Source: JBDHDH01 sp039591615
GTDB lineage: Bacteria; Gemmatimonadota; Gemmatimonadetes; Gemmatimonadales; GWC2-71-9
Assembly: GCA_039591615.1 (NCBI GenBank)
Contig: JBDHDH010000003.1
Location: 50,579-114,578, forward strand
Direction: 5' to 3'
DNA: 64,000 bases
The notes under the pieces were generated by a model. That model was not told where the DNA came from, searched no databases, and saw only the letters and a program-made list of their open reading frames with translations. Positions within the stretch are counted from its first letter, which is position 1. Every line of letters begins with the position of its first letter. The translations under genes were made by a program, and so were the position numbers. Shown in pieces: positions 51,324 through 59,899 of this stretch.

Positions 51324-51773
51324 CTATGTCGCGGAAGCGGGATCCTCCACCGTCACCTCCACCGCGATATCGATCCCCTGCCGGAGACTCTGCGTGACCA
51401 TGCAGAAGTCCTCGAAGACCTCGAGACATCGACCGATGCGTTGCTTAGCCTCCGGTACAACCTGGGGTACCAGCTCCACGCGAATGCCACCGATACGCAG
51501 GCGACCCTCCTCGTTTCGAACGATGGAGCCGGTCACCCTCGCTTCCATACCCGCGATATCCACCCGAGCTTTTTTCAGGCAGAACAGCAGACTCGCGCTC
51601 AGGCAATGGGCGATGGCAGCCCCCAGCACTCTCGCGGCGTTCGGTCCACGACCCTCCCCCAACGGTGTCGGCTCATCCATCGTCAGCTGGGCCCCGCCGA
51701 GCCCGTCGAAGCTGACAGCAAACCGGTAGCGTTCTTGCTGCTTGAGAGTCAGCGCGAATTGTCGTTCGTCCAT
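51324..51773 (-). CDS. OsmC family protein
   Basis: 149 residues. OsmC/Ohr proteins reduce organic peroxides with two Cys. Here the first lies in AAIAHCLSASLLFCLKK and the second in EDFCMVTQSLRQG, the usual two places. The protein is a single OsmC domain with a beta start (RYRFAVSFDGLGGAQL). A role in hydroperoxide removal is likely. It is convergent with the gene ending at 51258. Confidence 0.88.
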   Translation of the reverse strand: MDERQFALTLKQQERYRFAVSFDGLGGAQLTMDEPTPLGEGRGPNAARVLGAAIAHCLSASLLFCLKKARVDIAGMEARVTGSIVRNEEGRLRIGGIRVELVPQVVPEAKQRIGRCLEVFEDFCMVTQSLRQGIDIAVEVTVEDPASAT

Positions 51774-52079
51774 CGCAATGACCCCTTTCTCACTGCTCCA
51801 GCCGCGCGCTGGAACCTCACCATCGAGATATGAAGTTCCTTGGAGGTGGCGGTGATGATGTCTTCAGGTGAAGCATCGGCGAGTCGTGGACTGGCGGGCC
51901 GGTGCGCTGGGTGGCAGCTTGGGGGCGACCAGCACCACGCCTGAACTGAGAACCTCGGACGGTGGCATTGGCATGCAGCGACTCGAAACCTGGGCTCTTC
52001 TCACCCTCGACACCGTCACCGTTGAGGTCTGCGGGTTGTTCCCTACTCAGCACCTCCCCACGTCTCCCAAATCCCCTCA
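51774..52079. other. Divergent intergenic region
   Basis: 306 bp between osmC-like and TauE genes. No convincing gene and no clear promoter or binding site was found. Confidence 0.4.
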
Positions 52080-52796
52080 GTGACGGCTGTCGAGGTGCTG
52101 GCGGCAAGCGCCATCGTCGCCATCGGCGCCGTCGTCCAGGGCTCCATCGGTTTTGGGCTCGGTCTGATTGGAGCACCGCTTCTCGCACTGATCGACGCGC
52201 GACTCGTGCCCGGCCCGCTGCTTTCAGCGGCCGCGGTCCTCACCTTGCTGCTCACGCGCCGAGACTGGCACGGTATCTCGTTCCCGGATCTACGATGGTC
52301 TCTCTCGGGCTACGTGGTGGGGATTCTCGTGGCAGCAGCGGTAGTCATCGCGCTCCCTCCGGATCGCTTGTCCCTCACCTTCGGGGCGGTGGTCATCCTG
52401 GCGGTGGTACTCACGGCGTCCGGCCTCCATCTCGCACCAGGTCCGAAGGTTCTCGTCGGCGCCGGAGTGCTCTCGGGATTCATGGGGACCACCGCGTCTA
52501 TCGGCGGACCCGCCATTGCCCTCGTGTATCAACGGGCTTCCGGTCCACGCATCCGAGGGACCCTGTCGGCATATTTCGTGATCGGGATACTGCTGTCCAT
52601 CTCGGGGCTCACGTTGATTGGCCGGTTTGGCAGAATCGAGCTCGTTCTCGCCTTGTCGCTCATCCCAGGCGTGCTCGTCGGCTTCGCGCTTTCTCACCGC
52701 ACCGCCCGATTACTCGATCGCGGGTACATGCGTGTGGGGGTGCTCGTGGTGTCCGCAGCTGCGGGCACCGTCGTGATCCTCAAACACCTCCTGTAA
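52080..52796 (+). CDS. TauE/SafE family transporter, first copy
   Basis: 238 residues from GTG 52080, about eight hydrophobic helices. The repeated GSIGFGLGLIGAPLLALI motif in the first half and GFMGTTASIGGPAIALVY in the second are TauE/SafE marks. The family exports sulfite, sulfoacetate or similar anions. It is 19 bp ahead of a close paralogue. Confidence 0.88.
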   Translation: MTAVEVLAASAIVAIGAVVQGSIGFGLGLIGAPLLALIDARLVPGPLLSAAAVLTLLLTRRDWHGISFPDLRWSLSGYVVGILVAAAVVIALPPDRLSLTFGAVVILAVVLTASGLHLAPGPKVLVGAGVLSGFMGTTASIGGPAIALVYQRASGPRIRGTLSAYFVIGILLSISGLTLIGRFGRIELVLALSLIPGVLVGFALSHRTARLLDRGYMRVGVLVVSAAAGTVVILKHLL

Positions 52797-52815
52797 GACA
52801 CCCGGTGGACCTACT

Positions 52816-53532
52816 GTGACGTCGCTCGAACTGGCTCTTGCGAGCGCCGCGGTGATGACCGGTGCGCTCGTTCAGGGATCCGTAGGATTTGGGCTCGGGC
52901 TCGTCGCGGCGCCCTTGCTTCTGCTCATCGACTCTCAATTCATTCCGGGACCATTGCTCACCGCCTCAGCGGTGTTGACGCTGTTTCTCACCCACCGGGA
53001 ATGGCGATCCGTCAGTTTCAGTGACCTCAAGTGGGCGCTTTCTGGTCGCGTCGTCGGCGTCATCGTAGCGGCGACGGTGCTGGTGGTGACCCCTGTCGAA
53101 TACATCTCGATAGCCTTCGGTGCGCTGGTCCTGGCGGCCGTGGCATTGAGCGCGTCGGGGCTTCACCTCGCCCCGCGGCCCTCTTACCTCGTCGCGGCTG
53201 GCATGCTGTCCGGCTTCATGGGAACCACGGTCTCCGTCGGAGGGCCGCCCATCGCTCTGATCTATCAGCGGGAATCTGGACCGCGAATCCGGGGAACCTT
53301 GTCCGCGTATTTCACCGTCGGTGTCGCGCTCTCCCTCGTCGCCCTCCGAATCGTTGGTCGGTACGGAAGATCGGAACTCGTGATGGCTCTCGGTTTGCTT
53401 CCCGGGATCCTCCTAGGCTTTTGGCTTTCCCAACACACCGCCGGCGTCCTGGACAAGGGATACACACGGGTTGCCGTGCTGGTGGTCTCGGCGGCGGCTG
53501 CGGTGGTCGCGATTCTCAGGCAGTTGTTCTAG
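52816..53532 (+). CDS. TauE/SafE family transporter, second copy
   Basis: 238 residues from GTG 52816, same length as the preceding gene and alike throughout: GSVGFGLGLVAAPLLLLI, GFMGTTVSVGGPPIALIY, RGTLSAYFTVGVALSL. The two look like a tandem duplication that has diverged. They may work as a pair or have different substrates. Confidence 0.88.
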   Translation: MTSLELALASAAVMTGALVQGSVGFGLGLVAAPLLLLIDSQFIPGPLLTASAVLTLFLTHREWRSVSFSDLKWALSGRVVGVIVAATVLVVTPVEYISIAFGALVLAAVALSASGLHLAPRPSYLVAAGMLSGFMGTTVSVGGPPIALIYQRESGPRIRGTLSAYFTVGVALSLVALRIVGRYGRSELVMALGLLPGILLGFWLSQHTAGVLDKGYTRVAVLVVSAAAAVVAILRQLF

Positions 53533-53636
53533 TTGTCCTGGGAAAACCCACAGGACAGTCGGTCGCCTGTGGCAATGCGCAATCGATGATGGAAGGGAAC
53601 CGACCGATCGCCAATTCACCGAGTCCAGTCGGCTAG

Positions 53637-53771
53637 AACTCTTCCCGCTGGAACCGCCACAAGCGCGTGCTATCGGATGAGCCGGTCAAGGCATTGGTGA
53701 TCCAGGCTCCGGCAGGAGAGGCCGACCCCATCGCTCGGTTTTTCAACCAGCGCCCAGTCGAGCCGGAATAG
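53637..53771 (+). pseudogene. Possible 3' gene fragment
   Basis: A 44-codon frame without a start, after a stop at 53634 and ending in TAG at 53769. It reads as protein-like (KALVIQAPAGEADPIARFFN), perhaps the end of a cupin or polyketide-type domain. No family can be named. The rest of the 53533-53840 interval holds no gene. Confidence 0.25.
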
Positions 53772-53798
53772 GCGTTCGCGCTTCGATCTCGCGGATTC

Positions 53799-53837
53799 CA
53801 CCTCTCCCAACCCGCCTCCCACCGGAGTGAGAGGGTG
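53799..53837. terminator. Possible bidirectional terminator
   Basis: CCACCTCTC and GAGAGGGTGAGG arms around an imperfect loop lie between the convergent TauE and zinc-ribbon genes. One base bulges and the T run is short, so strength is doubtful. Confidence 0.35.
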
Positions 53838-53840
53838 AGG

Positions 53841-54236
53841 TCAATCCACGATCACCGCACTATTCTTGCAACCAGTGCAGTGAACTTCACGGGTCGTGAC
53901 ATGCTCATGCGACTCGTAGGGACCGAGCAGCAACATCCCACGGCAGCGAGGGCAGGCCGCGTCGGATTCTGGACGTGTCAGCATCTGTTGAATCGTTCGC
54001 GTTTCTTCCCACGAGAACTGCGATGACGGTGGGAAGCGGCGCTCATTGCTGTCGCGGCGATCGGTGGGGGTCCTGCGGTCGCGACCGCTCCGTCGCTCGT
54101 TGGCGACCGGCAGGGCGAGGACGCGTCGTTCACCACGCCGCCGTTCTCTACCGCAGCGGCGCTCGCCGAAGCGGCGGTCGACGAGGAAGCGACGCACACT
54201 CTCGTCGGGATCGGGACTGGCTCGGTTGACCATCAT
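53841..54236 (-). CDS. Arginine-rich zinc-ribbon protein
   Basis: 131 residues. The first half repeats an acidic-Arg-Arg unit about eight times (for example DRRFGERRCGRERR, GERR, NERRSGRDRR, DRRDSNERR). The second half is a zinc ribbon: CPRCRGMLLLGPYESHEH with a second pair CTGCKN, that is C-x2-C, about 22 residues, C-x2-C. The arginine part may bind nucleic acid or phosphate; none of this is proven. Start ATG 54236 (MMVNRASP). Confidence 0.7.
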   Translation of the reverse strand: MMVNRASPDPDESVRRFLVDRRFGERRCGRERRRGERRVLALPVANERRSGRDRRTPTDRRDSNERRFPPSSQFSWEETRTIQQMLTRPESDAACPRCRGMLLLGPYESHEHVTTREVHCTGCKNSAVIVD

Positions 54237-54321
54237 AATCGTACCTGCATTGGTTTTACCGCTCGGAACCCAATCCCGCTAGACGTGGGATTTCTGCTCT
54301 GCCCTTGACAATCCCCGGAAC

Positions 54322-55599
54322 TCAGGGCTCGCGGACGACGGCTCCTCCTTTCATGACGAACTGCACCCTCCTCAGTGCCGAAATGTCCTTTATCGGATCG
54401 CCCGCCACAGCGATGAGGTCCGCCAGCAATCCCTCCCGCACAGCACCCCTATCCGCGAGCCGCAGCAGCCTCGCATTTCCGGAAGTAGCCGCCGTCACTG
54501 CCTGCAGTGCATCCACGCCGAATTCCACCATCAGTTGCAGCTCGCGGACATTGTCGCCGTGAGGGAAGACGCCGACATCACCCCCGAAGCAGATGGAAAC
54601 GCCCGCAGCAAGCGCCGCTTGCAAGCTCTCACGCTTCGCACGGACGCGCTCCGGTTCCGGGTCCACTCCCTTCCGCCAACCCCGGTACTGCTCGATTGCC
54701 TCGCCCGCCGCGATGGTGGGACACAGCGCAACGCCCCGCTCAGCCATGAGCGTGAAAACCTCAGGTGTCCCTCCGTCTCCGTGTTCGATCGTCACAACGC
54801 CCGCGAGTGTGGCCCGTCGCATGCCCTCCGGCGAGCTCGCATGGGCCACCACGTTGCGACCGCTACTGACCGCCACACGGACGATCAAGTTCAGCTCATC
54901 TTGTGTGAACGTCGGCCTGGCGGTTCCGTCCGGCCCCCAGCGATAGTCGGCGTAGACCTTGATCCAGTCCGCCCCGCGTCCGATCTGGTCCCGAACGACG
55001 CGTATGAGCTCGTCGTGGCCGTCCGCGATCTCGGCCCCTTTGGGCAGATCCCACTCTGGTGCCCCCCAAGGACCATAGCTACCGGTGGCCACAATCGCTT
55101 TGGTGGTGATCAACAGTCGTGGCCCAAGAATCACGTTCTCATCAATGGCTCGCTTGAGCCCAACGTCGGCGTAGCCCGCCCCCTCCGTTCCGAGATCGCG
55201 AACCGTCGTGATGCCGCTCAGGAGCGTTGCGCGAGCAGCAACGGTCGCGCGGGCTACTCTGAGCGCCAACGGCTCGTTCAACACCTGGTCGCTCCACGCC
55301 TTCTCACTGTAGGGGTGAAGGAGGAGATGCGAGTGCCCCTCGATGAGGCCTGGTAGGAGCGTCACATTGCCGAGATCGATCACGCGGTCACCCGCCCGTG
55401 GGGGAATGCTATCAGCCGGTCCCGCTGCAGCAATCCGATCTCCCACGACGACGACCTCCCACCCCGTGTGCAGCCGGGGTGACACGCCGTCGAAGACGCG
55501 GTCGGCTCGGAGCACCACCGTTCGTGATTGCGCAGACACCATCGACGGAACCACAACTCCCGCCACCGCGAGCGCAGGCAAGCACCTCAGCATTCTCAT
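54322..55599 (-). CDS. Secreted amidohydrolase (imidazolonepropionase/prolidase-like)
   Basis: 425 residues with a signal peptide (ALAVAGVVVPSMVSAQ). Metal-dependent amidohydrolase: LLPGLIEGHSHLLLHP (H-x-H), GADWIKVYADYR (carboxylated-Lys position), VVAHASSPEG and TIEHGDGG (His), CFGGDVGVFPHG (Asp). These match the amidohydrolase subgroup that includes Xaa-Pro dipeptidases and imidazolonepropionase-like proteins. The substrate is probably a peptide, given the many peptidases around, but that is inference. Confidence 0.88.
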   Translation of the reverse strand: MRMLRCLPALAVAGVVVPSMVSAQSRTVVLRADRVFDGVSPRLHTGWEVVVVGDRIAAAGPADSIPPRAGDRVIDLGNVTLLPGLIEGHSHLLLHPYSEKAWSDQVLNEPLALRVARATVAARATLLSGITTVRDLGTEGAGYADVGLKRAIDENVILGPRLLITTKAIVATGSYGPWGAPEWDLPKGAEIADGHDELIRVVRDQIGRGADWIKVYADYRWGPDGTARPTFTQDELNLIVRVAVSSGRNVVAHASSPEGMRRATLAGVVTIEHGDGGTPEVFTLMAERGVALCPTIAAGEAIEQYRGWRKGVDPEPERVRAKRESLQAALAAGVSICFGGDVGVFPHGDNVRELQLMVEFGVDALQAVTAATSGNARLLRLADRGAVREGLLADLIAVAGDPIKDISALRRVQFVMKGGAVVREP

Positions 55600-55626
55600 A
55601 TCATCTTCTCCGACGAATGCGTCGCC

Positions 55627-55791
55627 TCAACGAAGATCGGTCACCGGACCGGGATCGATAACCGGTGAACCCGCGGCTCCGTCGAGCCGGAGCAGCGTGA
55701 AGACAAACGGCGACTCGTACGCGGCGTCCGGCATGCGGTCCTCGAGATCCAGATTCTCAATGTCCCAGATCCCGTTACCGTTCAAGGGCCA
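55627..55791 (-). pseudogene. C-terminal fragment of a cyclase-like protein
   Basis: A 54-codon minus-strand frame without a start, bounded upstream by a TAG. It reads GIWDIENLDLEDRMPDAA, FVFTLLRLDGAAGSPVIDPG, like the end of the cyclase/kynurenine formamidase family. The N-terminal part is not found upstream, so it is a remnant. The rest of 55600-56022 holds no gene; a TATGAT at 55884-55889 may be the -10 of the next gene. Confidence 0.45.
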
Positions 55792-56022
55792 CTAGTGACC
55801 CTCGTACCGTCGATCTGGATCCTCGCCGGGCACGTTCCGCAAATGACGAGTCGGCACCCTTCCATTCAGAAGTCGCCATACGATATGATCAGGCTGGCGA
55901 TGTCCGAACGCAACTGACGAGCGGGTCTCGCGCTTCCCGCCGCCGAGTGACATTTTTCCCCGTGGGATTGTTGCGCCAATGAGAATCTCAACGCCGTCAC
56001 CTTCCTCGCAGGAGAGTTCACC

Positions 56023-56496
56023 ATGACACGCCGTTTGCCAACAGTGCTTGCCGTGGGGGTGATATTCGCAAGTTCTGCCTGCCAACCTCCGCAACCTGAA
56101 GTGCTCTCCGAAGCCGACAGGGAAGCAATTCGAGCCGTCTCCCAACAATGGACGGAGCGCATACTGGCCAGGGACTTTGCGGGACTGGCAGCGCTCTACA
56201 GTGAAGATGCCGTGTTCATGCCCCCCAACGAGCCGGCGGTGGACGGGCGGGCCAACATCCAGGCTTGGATGGAATCGTTTCCCCCCGTTACCGCCATGGA
56301 CCTGCAAATCGTTGAAATCGAGGGACGTGGTGATCTCGCTTATGTGTGGGGAAGCTACACCCTGACCGTCGCCATGCCGGGTGCAGAGCCGGTAGAGGAC
56401 ACGGGAAAGTTCATCGAGATCCGTCGCAGAGCACCGGACGGCACGTGGCCCTTGGCGCGGGACATCTTCAACTCCGACATTCCCGTACCCGAGTGA
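56023..56496 (+). CDS. DUF4440/NTF2-like lipoprotein
   Basis: 157 residues. Lipobox at SSAC near residue 20. The mature part opens REAIRAVSQQWTERILARDF and LAALYSEDAVFMPPNEPAVD, the classic DUF4440/SnoaL-like helix and strand, followed by LAYVWGSYTLTV. The fold binds ligands; function unknown. A second NTF2-like lipoprotein is encoded at 34973, but the two are not close copies. Confidence 0.82.
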   Translation: MTRRLPTVLAVGVIFASSACQPPQPEVLSEADREAIRAVSQQWTERILARDFAGLAALYSEDAVFMPPNEPAVDGRANIQAWMESFPPVTAMDLQIVEIEGRGDLAYVWGSYTLTVAMPGAEPVEDTGKFIEIRRRAPDGTWPLARDIFNSDIPVPE

Positions 56497-56667
56497 AGCC
56501 CACGCTCGGTCCCCTTATGGGCGCTGGATGATTCGCGAGTCGGTTCACAGGAAAAAGGAAGGGGCACGGCTCCGAATTCCTAGGTGTGACGGGGCGACGT
56601 GCGAGGCGTTGGACGGAGCCGGGGACACCGCGGCTTACCGGCGCGACTGCTGCACGAGTGGCCGCGA
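56497..56667. other. Intergenic region
   Basis: First part of the 311-bp gap before the FKBP gene. No gene seen. The second part carries the promoter described at 56668. Confidence 0.4.
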
Positions 56668-56696
56668 TTGACACGATGGGAGTGGCCCGCTACGCT
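56668..56696 (+). promoter_or_regulatory. Sigma70-type promoter of the FKBP gene
   Basis: TTGACA (56668-56673), 17-bp spacer, TACGCT (56691-56696, matching the first two and the last -10 bases). Transcription would start near 56703, giving a leader of about 105 nt before ATG 56808. Confidence 0.5.
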
Positions 56697-56807
56697 TCGC
56701 CAGCGCAGGGGCGCGTCGGTGCGCCAAGCCAGTGAACGCGGACACGAGGGGACCGGGGAACGTCTCGGTCTCCTCGTCGACTTCACGGAAACTCTGAGGA
56801 TGTGCAA

Positions 56808-57503
56808 ATGAAATCTCTCGCCACGCCAATCCTCGCTTCAGCTTGCACGCTGCTGGCAGCTTGCAACGCTGGCGGCGGCACCAGTCTCAGTGACGTCAAG
56901 GATAGCACGAGCTACGCCATCGGCATGAATATGGGGACCGGCTTGAAGCGATCGCAGGCCGAAGTCGACTTGGCCACCCTCATCCAGGGGCTCACGGACA
57001 TCGTAGAAGAAAGGGAGCCGCGACTCTCACCCCAGGATGCTGACGTCCTGCTGCGGGAACTGACCGCGAAGTTGGAGACTGACGCGGCGGAGAGGCGCGT
57101 GGCCGAGGGCGGCAAGAACAAAGAGGAAGGCGACACCTATCGCGCGGAGAACGCGGCTCGCAAAAATGTCGAGACGACGGCGAGCGGCTTGCAGTACGAA
57201 GTGTTGACGCAAGGGGACGGCGTCACGCCCAAGGCCGCGGATCGCGTACGCGTCCACTACCGCGGAACGCTGATCGACGGCTCGGAGTTCGACAGTTCAT
57301 ACAAGTCGGGTCAGCCCGTGACCTTCACCCTGAACCGCGTGATCCCCGGCTGGACAGAGGCGCTCCAGCTGATGCCGGTGGGAAGCAAATACCGTCTCGT
57401 TATACCTCCGGAGCTCGGGTATGGCGAACGCGGATCGCCGCCGGCGATCCCGTCCAATGCCACCCTGATCTTCGAAGTGGAGCTACTGGGGATAGAGCAG
57501 TAA
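56808..57503 (+). CDS. fkpA: FKBP-type peptidyl-prolyl isomerase lipoprotein
   Basis: 231 residues from ATG 56808, with GAGG 8 nt upstream; GTG 56802 is an alternative. Lipobox LLAAC. The N-terminal FKBP_N dimerisation domain (DSTSYAIGMNMGTGLKRS, about residues 30-125) is followed by the FKBP domain: RVRVHYRGTLIDGSEFDSSY, VIPGWTEALQLMPVGSKYRL, PPELGYGERGSPPAIPSNAT. It folds proteins in the periplasm, like FkpA/Mip. It has its own promoter and terminator, so it is a single-gene unit. Confidence 0.93.
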   Translation: MKSLATPILASACTLLAACNAGGGTSLSDVKDSTSYAIGMNMGTGLKRSQAEVDLATLIQGLTDIVEEREPRLSPQDADVLLRELTAKLETDAAERRVAEGGKNKEEGDTYRAENAARKNVETTASGLQYEVLTQGDGVTPKAADRVRVHYRGTLIDGSEFDSSYKSGQPVTFTLNRVIPGWTEALQLMPVGSKYRLVIPPELGYGERGSPPAIPSNATLIFEVELLGIEQ

Positions 57504-57534
57504 CGCCTTTGCCAAATCCTTACGATTGAGTGGG

Positions 57535-57569
57535 CGGCTCAGGGAAACTCTGGGCCGCTCTGCTTTGTA
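57535..57569 (+). terminator. Rho-independent terminator of the FKBP gene
   Basis: GCGGCTCAG (57535-57543) pairs with CTGGGCCGC (57551-57559), nine pairs including one G-U, around a 7-nt loop. The T-containing tail TCTGCTTTGT follows. It lies 32 nt after the stop. Confidence 0.7.
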
Positions 57570-57615
57570 TCCTACGACGTTCACCCTGTCAGTCTCTTGC
57601 CATGAGTTCCGGATC

Positions 57616-58856
57616 ATGAAACCAGTAGCTCGGGCGACGGCCGTTTTGCTACTCGGCATCCTTGGCGTGGTAAGCCCGGCCGTCGCACAGGAGAGCCCAT
57701 CGCTCCGGTTGCAGCGGGAGGCTCAAGAGGCTCTCGCCCATGCGATCGACGCCATGGGTGGTCAGGATGCCCTCGGCCTCCTCCGACACGCTCGCATCGA
57801 ACTGTCCAGTCGGTTGCTGACCGAAGGCCAAGGGCTCAGACCCGACACACCGCGTAGCGAACAACCAGCCGGCCGTGTGCTGATTCAGCTAGCTGGTTCA
57901 CAGGCTTCGTACCAAACGTTCAACGGGGAGGATCCAAACTTCCGCGTGGTTACGGGCGACGCTGAAGGTATATGGGTCCACTTCGCCGCGGGCAACACCG
58001 TGGCGTCGGTGGAGCCAGCAGCGGCCACGCTGGCGGAGTCGCCTTCATCCCGAATGCTGGCCCCGGGTATAACGTCTACGTGACGTACGACGACGGTATT
58101 CTCGTACTGGAGACGCCGCAGTCGCCTCAGGTAAGCCGAGATGTGATCCGCACGATTCACGAGCGTCACCCAAATCAGCGGATTCGCTGGGCCGTGCCGA
58201 CACATCATCACTTCGACCACTCGGGCGGGCTTTTCCGGTACATAGAGGATGGTGCAACCGTCGTGACCACGGAAGGCAATGCCGACTTCGTGCGACGAGT
58301 GGCGCAAGCGCCCAGAACGATCGGTCGTCTGGACCGCCGAGCTGCGCCGGCGCCTCGCATCGAAGTATTTGCCGAGCGACGAGCGTTCGGTGAAGGGACA
58401 CGTAGGGTCGAATTGATCGACGTTGGGCCCAACCCTCACGCGGACGAGATCTTGATAGCTTTCCCAGAACTCAAGACCCTGTTCGTGGCAGACCTCTACG
58501 GCTTTCAAGGTACCGTGGTGCCGGCCAACCAGAATGCACTAGCGTTTGCCGAACGACTGGACGAACTCAACCTGGAATTCGACACCGTTATTTCGGTTCA
58601 CGGCCAGCGCGACTGCGGAACAGTTCTGGGAATCGATTCGTCTGGGTCGGGACCAGAACCAAGCGAGCGAAGAGTAGCTATCGCCAGCGAGACGAAAGCG
58701 CCCGGCGTCTTGGCCGGGCGCCGCTCGGTTCACCCTCACTGCGTATTGGCAACTAGCCACTGGCACCGGCTCCGGCAGGCGCACCTTGCCATTCCGCGAC
58801 GACCTCCTCTGTCGTGCGGAGCTGCCGGTTGGGATCCGTCGCGTACCAGGCCTTGA
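57616..58856 (+). pseudogene. Broken MBL-fold metallohydrolase gene
   Basis: The first frame, from ATG 57616, gives a signal peptide (ATAVLLLGILGVVSPAVAQ) and an N-terminal domain (AHAIDAMGGQDALGLLRHAR ... DPNFRVVTGDAEGIWV). Near 58000-58050 it leaves the coding frame; the other frame then gives GYNVYVTYDDGILVLE, the intact zinc motif VPTHHHFDHSGG and VELIDVGPNPHADE. The frame runs on to 58856, but real similarity ends about 58640. The part linking the domains is also short, so a deletion with frameshift is likely. Confidence 0.7.
58690..58721 (-). terminator. Rho-independent terminator of the isochorismatase-type gene
   Basis: A perfect 9-bp stem GCGCCCGGC/GCCGGGCGC (58698-58706 and 58713-58721) with a 6-nt loop. 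On the minus strand it is followed by TTTCGTCT and lies about 31 nt past the stop of the gene at 58753. Confidence 0.75.
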
Positions 58857-59388
58857 AGTACTCGATCCCCGCCCGGTGCGCCTCTTCGGTGAACGCCTCG
58901 AGCGCGTCGATCACCCACACGAGCTCATACCCGCGCTGAAAGGCGTCGCCCGACGTATGTCGGGCACAGCAGTCAGTGTGCAGCCCGGTGACGTACAACC
59001 GCTCGATACCCCGCTTCCGGAGCTCGGTGTCAATGTCGCTACTGACGAAGGGGCTGTAGGTTCGCTTCTCGATCACCAAGTCGCCCGGGTGCGGCGCGAG
59101 CTCCGGCACGATGTCCGCCCACTTTGTCCCCTTCATCGCGTGAGGCGGCCATTTGCGCAGCTCGCTGTCATCCTTTGTGTGCGCATCGGTTGCGTATACC
59201 ACCGTGACGCCAGCCCGTCGGGCAGTAACGATCAACTTCTTCAGCCGCGGAATGATGCGCTGCGCCCGCTCCTGATACTCCGCACCGCCCGCATCGGCGA
59301 TGACGCCCCCTGGATGTACGAAGTCACTGGCGAGGTCGATGACGACCAAGGCGCTGGTCGCCGGTCGAAAGGTCCGTTTGTCCGACAT
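58753..59388 (-). CDS. Isochorismatase-family cysteine hydrolase
   Basis: 211 residues from ATG 59388, with GGGAGCGGAAG just upstream. The fold's catalytic triad is visible: Asp in LVVIDLASDFVHPGG, Lys in VIEKRTYSPF, and Cys in GLHTDCCARHTSGDAF. This is like nicotinamidase and related amidases. Whether it acts on nicotinamide or another amide cannot be told. It has a strong terminator. Confidence 0.88.
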   Translation of the reverse strand: MSDKRTFRPATSALVVIDLASDFVHPGGVIADAGGAEYQERAQRIIPRLKKLIVTARRAGVTVVYATDAHTKDDSELRKWPPHAMKGTKWADIVPELAPHPGDLVIEKRTYSPFVSSDIDTELRKRGIERLYVTGLHTDCCARHTSGDAFQRGYELVWVIDALEAFTEEAHRAGIEYFKAWYATDPNRQLRTTEEVVAEWQGAPAGAGASG

Positions 59389-59899
59389 CTTCCGCTCCCT
59401 TCGTGAAGGGTGTCGCTGGGGGGAGGCCGAAGGCAACCCCTTGGCCTGCCGGGGTTCGCAAACCGCTCCGCCAGGTATGCCACCGGATACCACTTCAAAG
59501 ATACCGCAGCCGTGGCCGGCAAGGTCCGACAGATCTTCATCTCAACGCCTCCCAGAAAACCCAACCCCTGTACGGTTTCCTCAATGCGGAACCTGTGGCC
59601 GAAAGGCGGAATGCCCGTATCCGGTGCACCGATCCCAAGGAGGTGTAGACTGACACGGCGTTATTATAGTCTCAAACGCAGGCCGCGCCGAGGCAACCAT
59701 GGGTCCCGCAACCCAACTCGCGCAATGGAGTGGCGAAATACATCTTTGCTAGCAGCAGGTGCACAAGAGAGCCGCGTTATGACGTCCTCCAATCCGGCGG
59801 CGGGTGCTGTCAGTCTTACCCGACGATGCAAAACAAGATCGAGACTACTGCTCAGCCCAAACCCTATTCCTCACCCAGCTCGAATTCGGAGATCCACGA
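59389..59899. other. Divergent intergenic region without a gene
   Basis: 511 bp. Frames of up to about 230 codons cross it but have no family match and no ribosome sites. The promoters of the isochorismatase-type gene (minus) and the M28 peptidase (plus) should be here. TTATTATAGT near 59661-59670 is the best -10-like sequence, with no matching -35. Confidence 0.4.
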
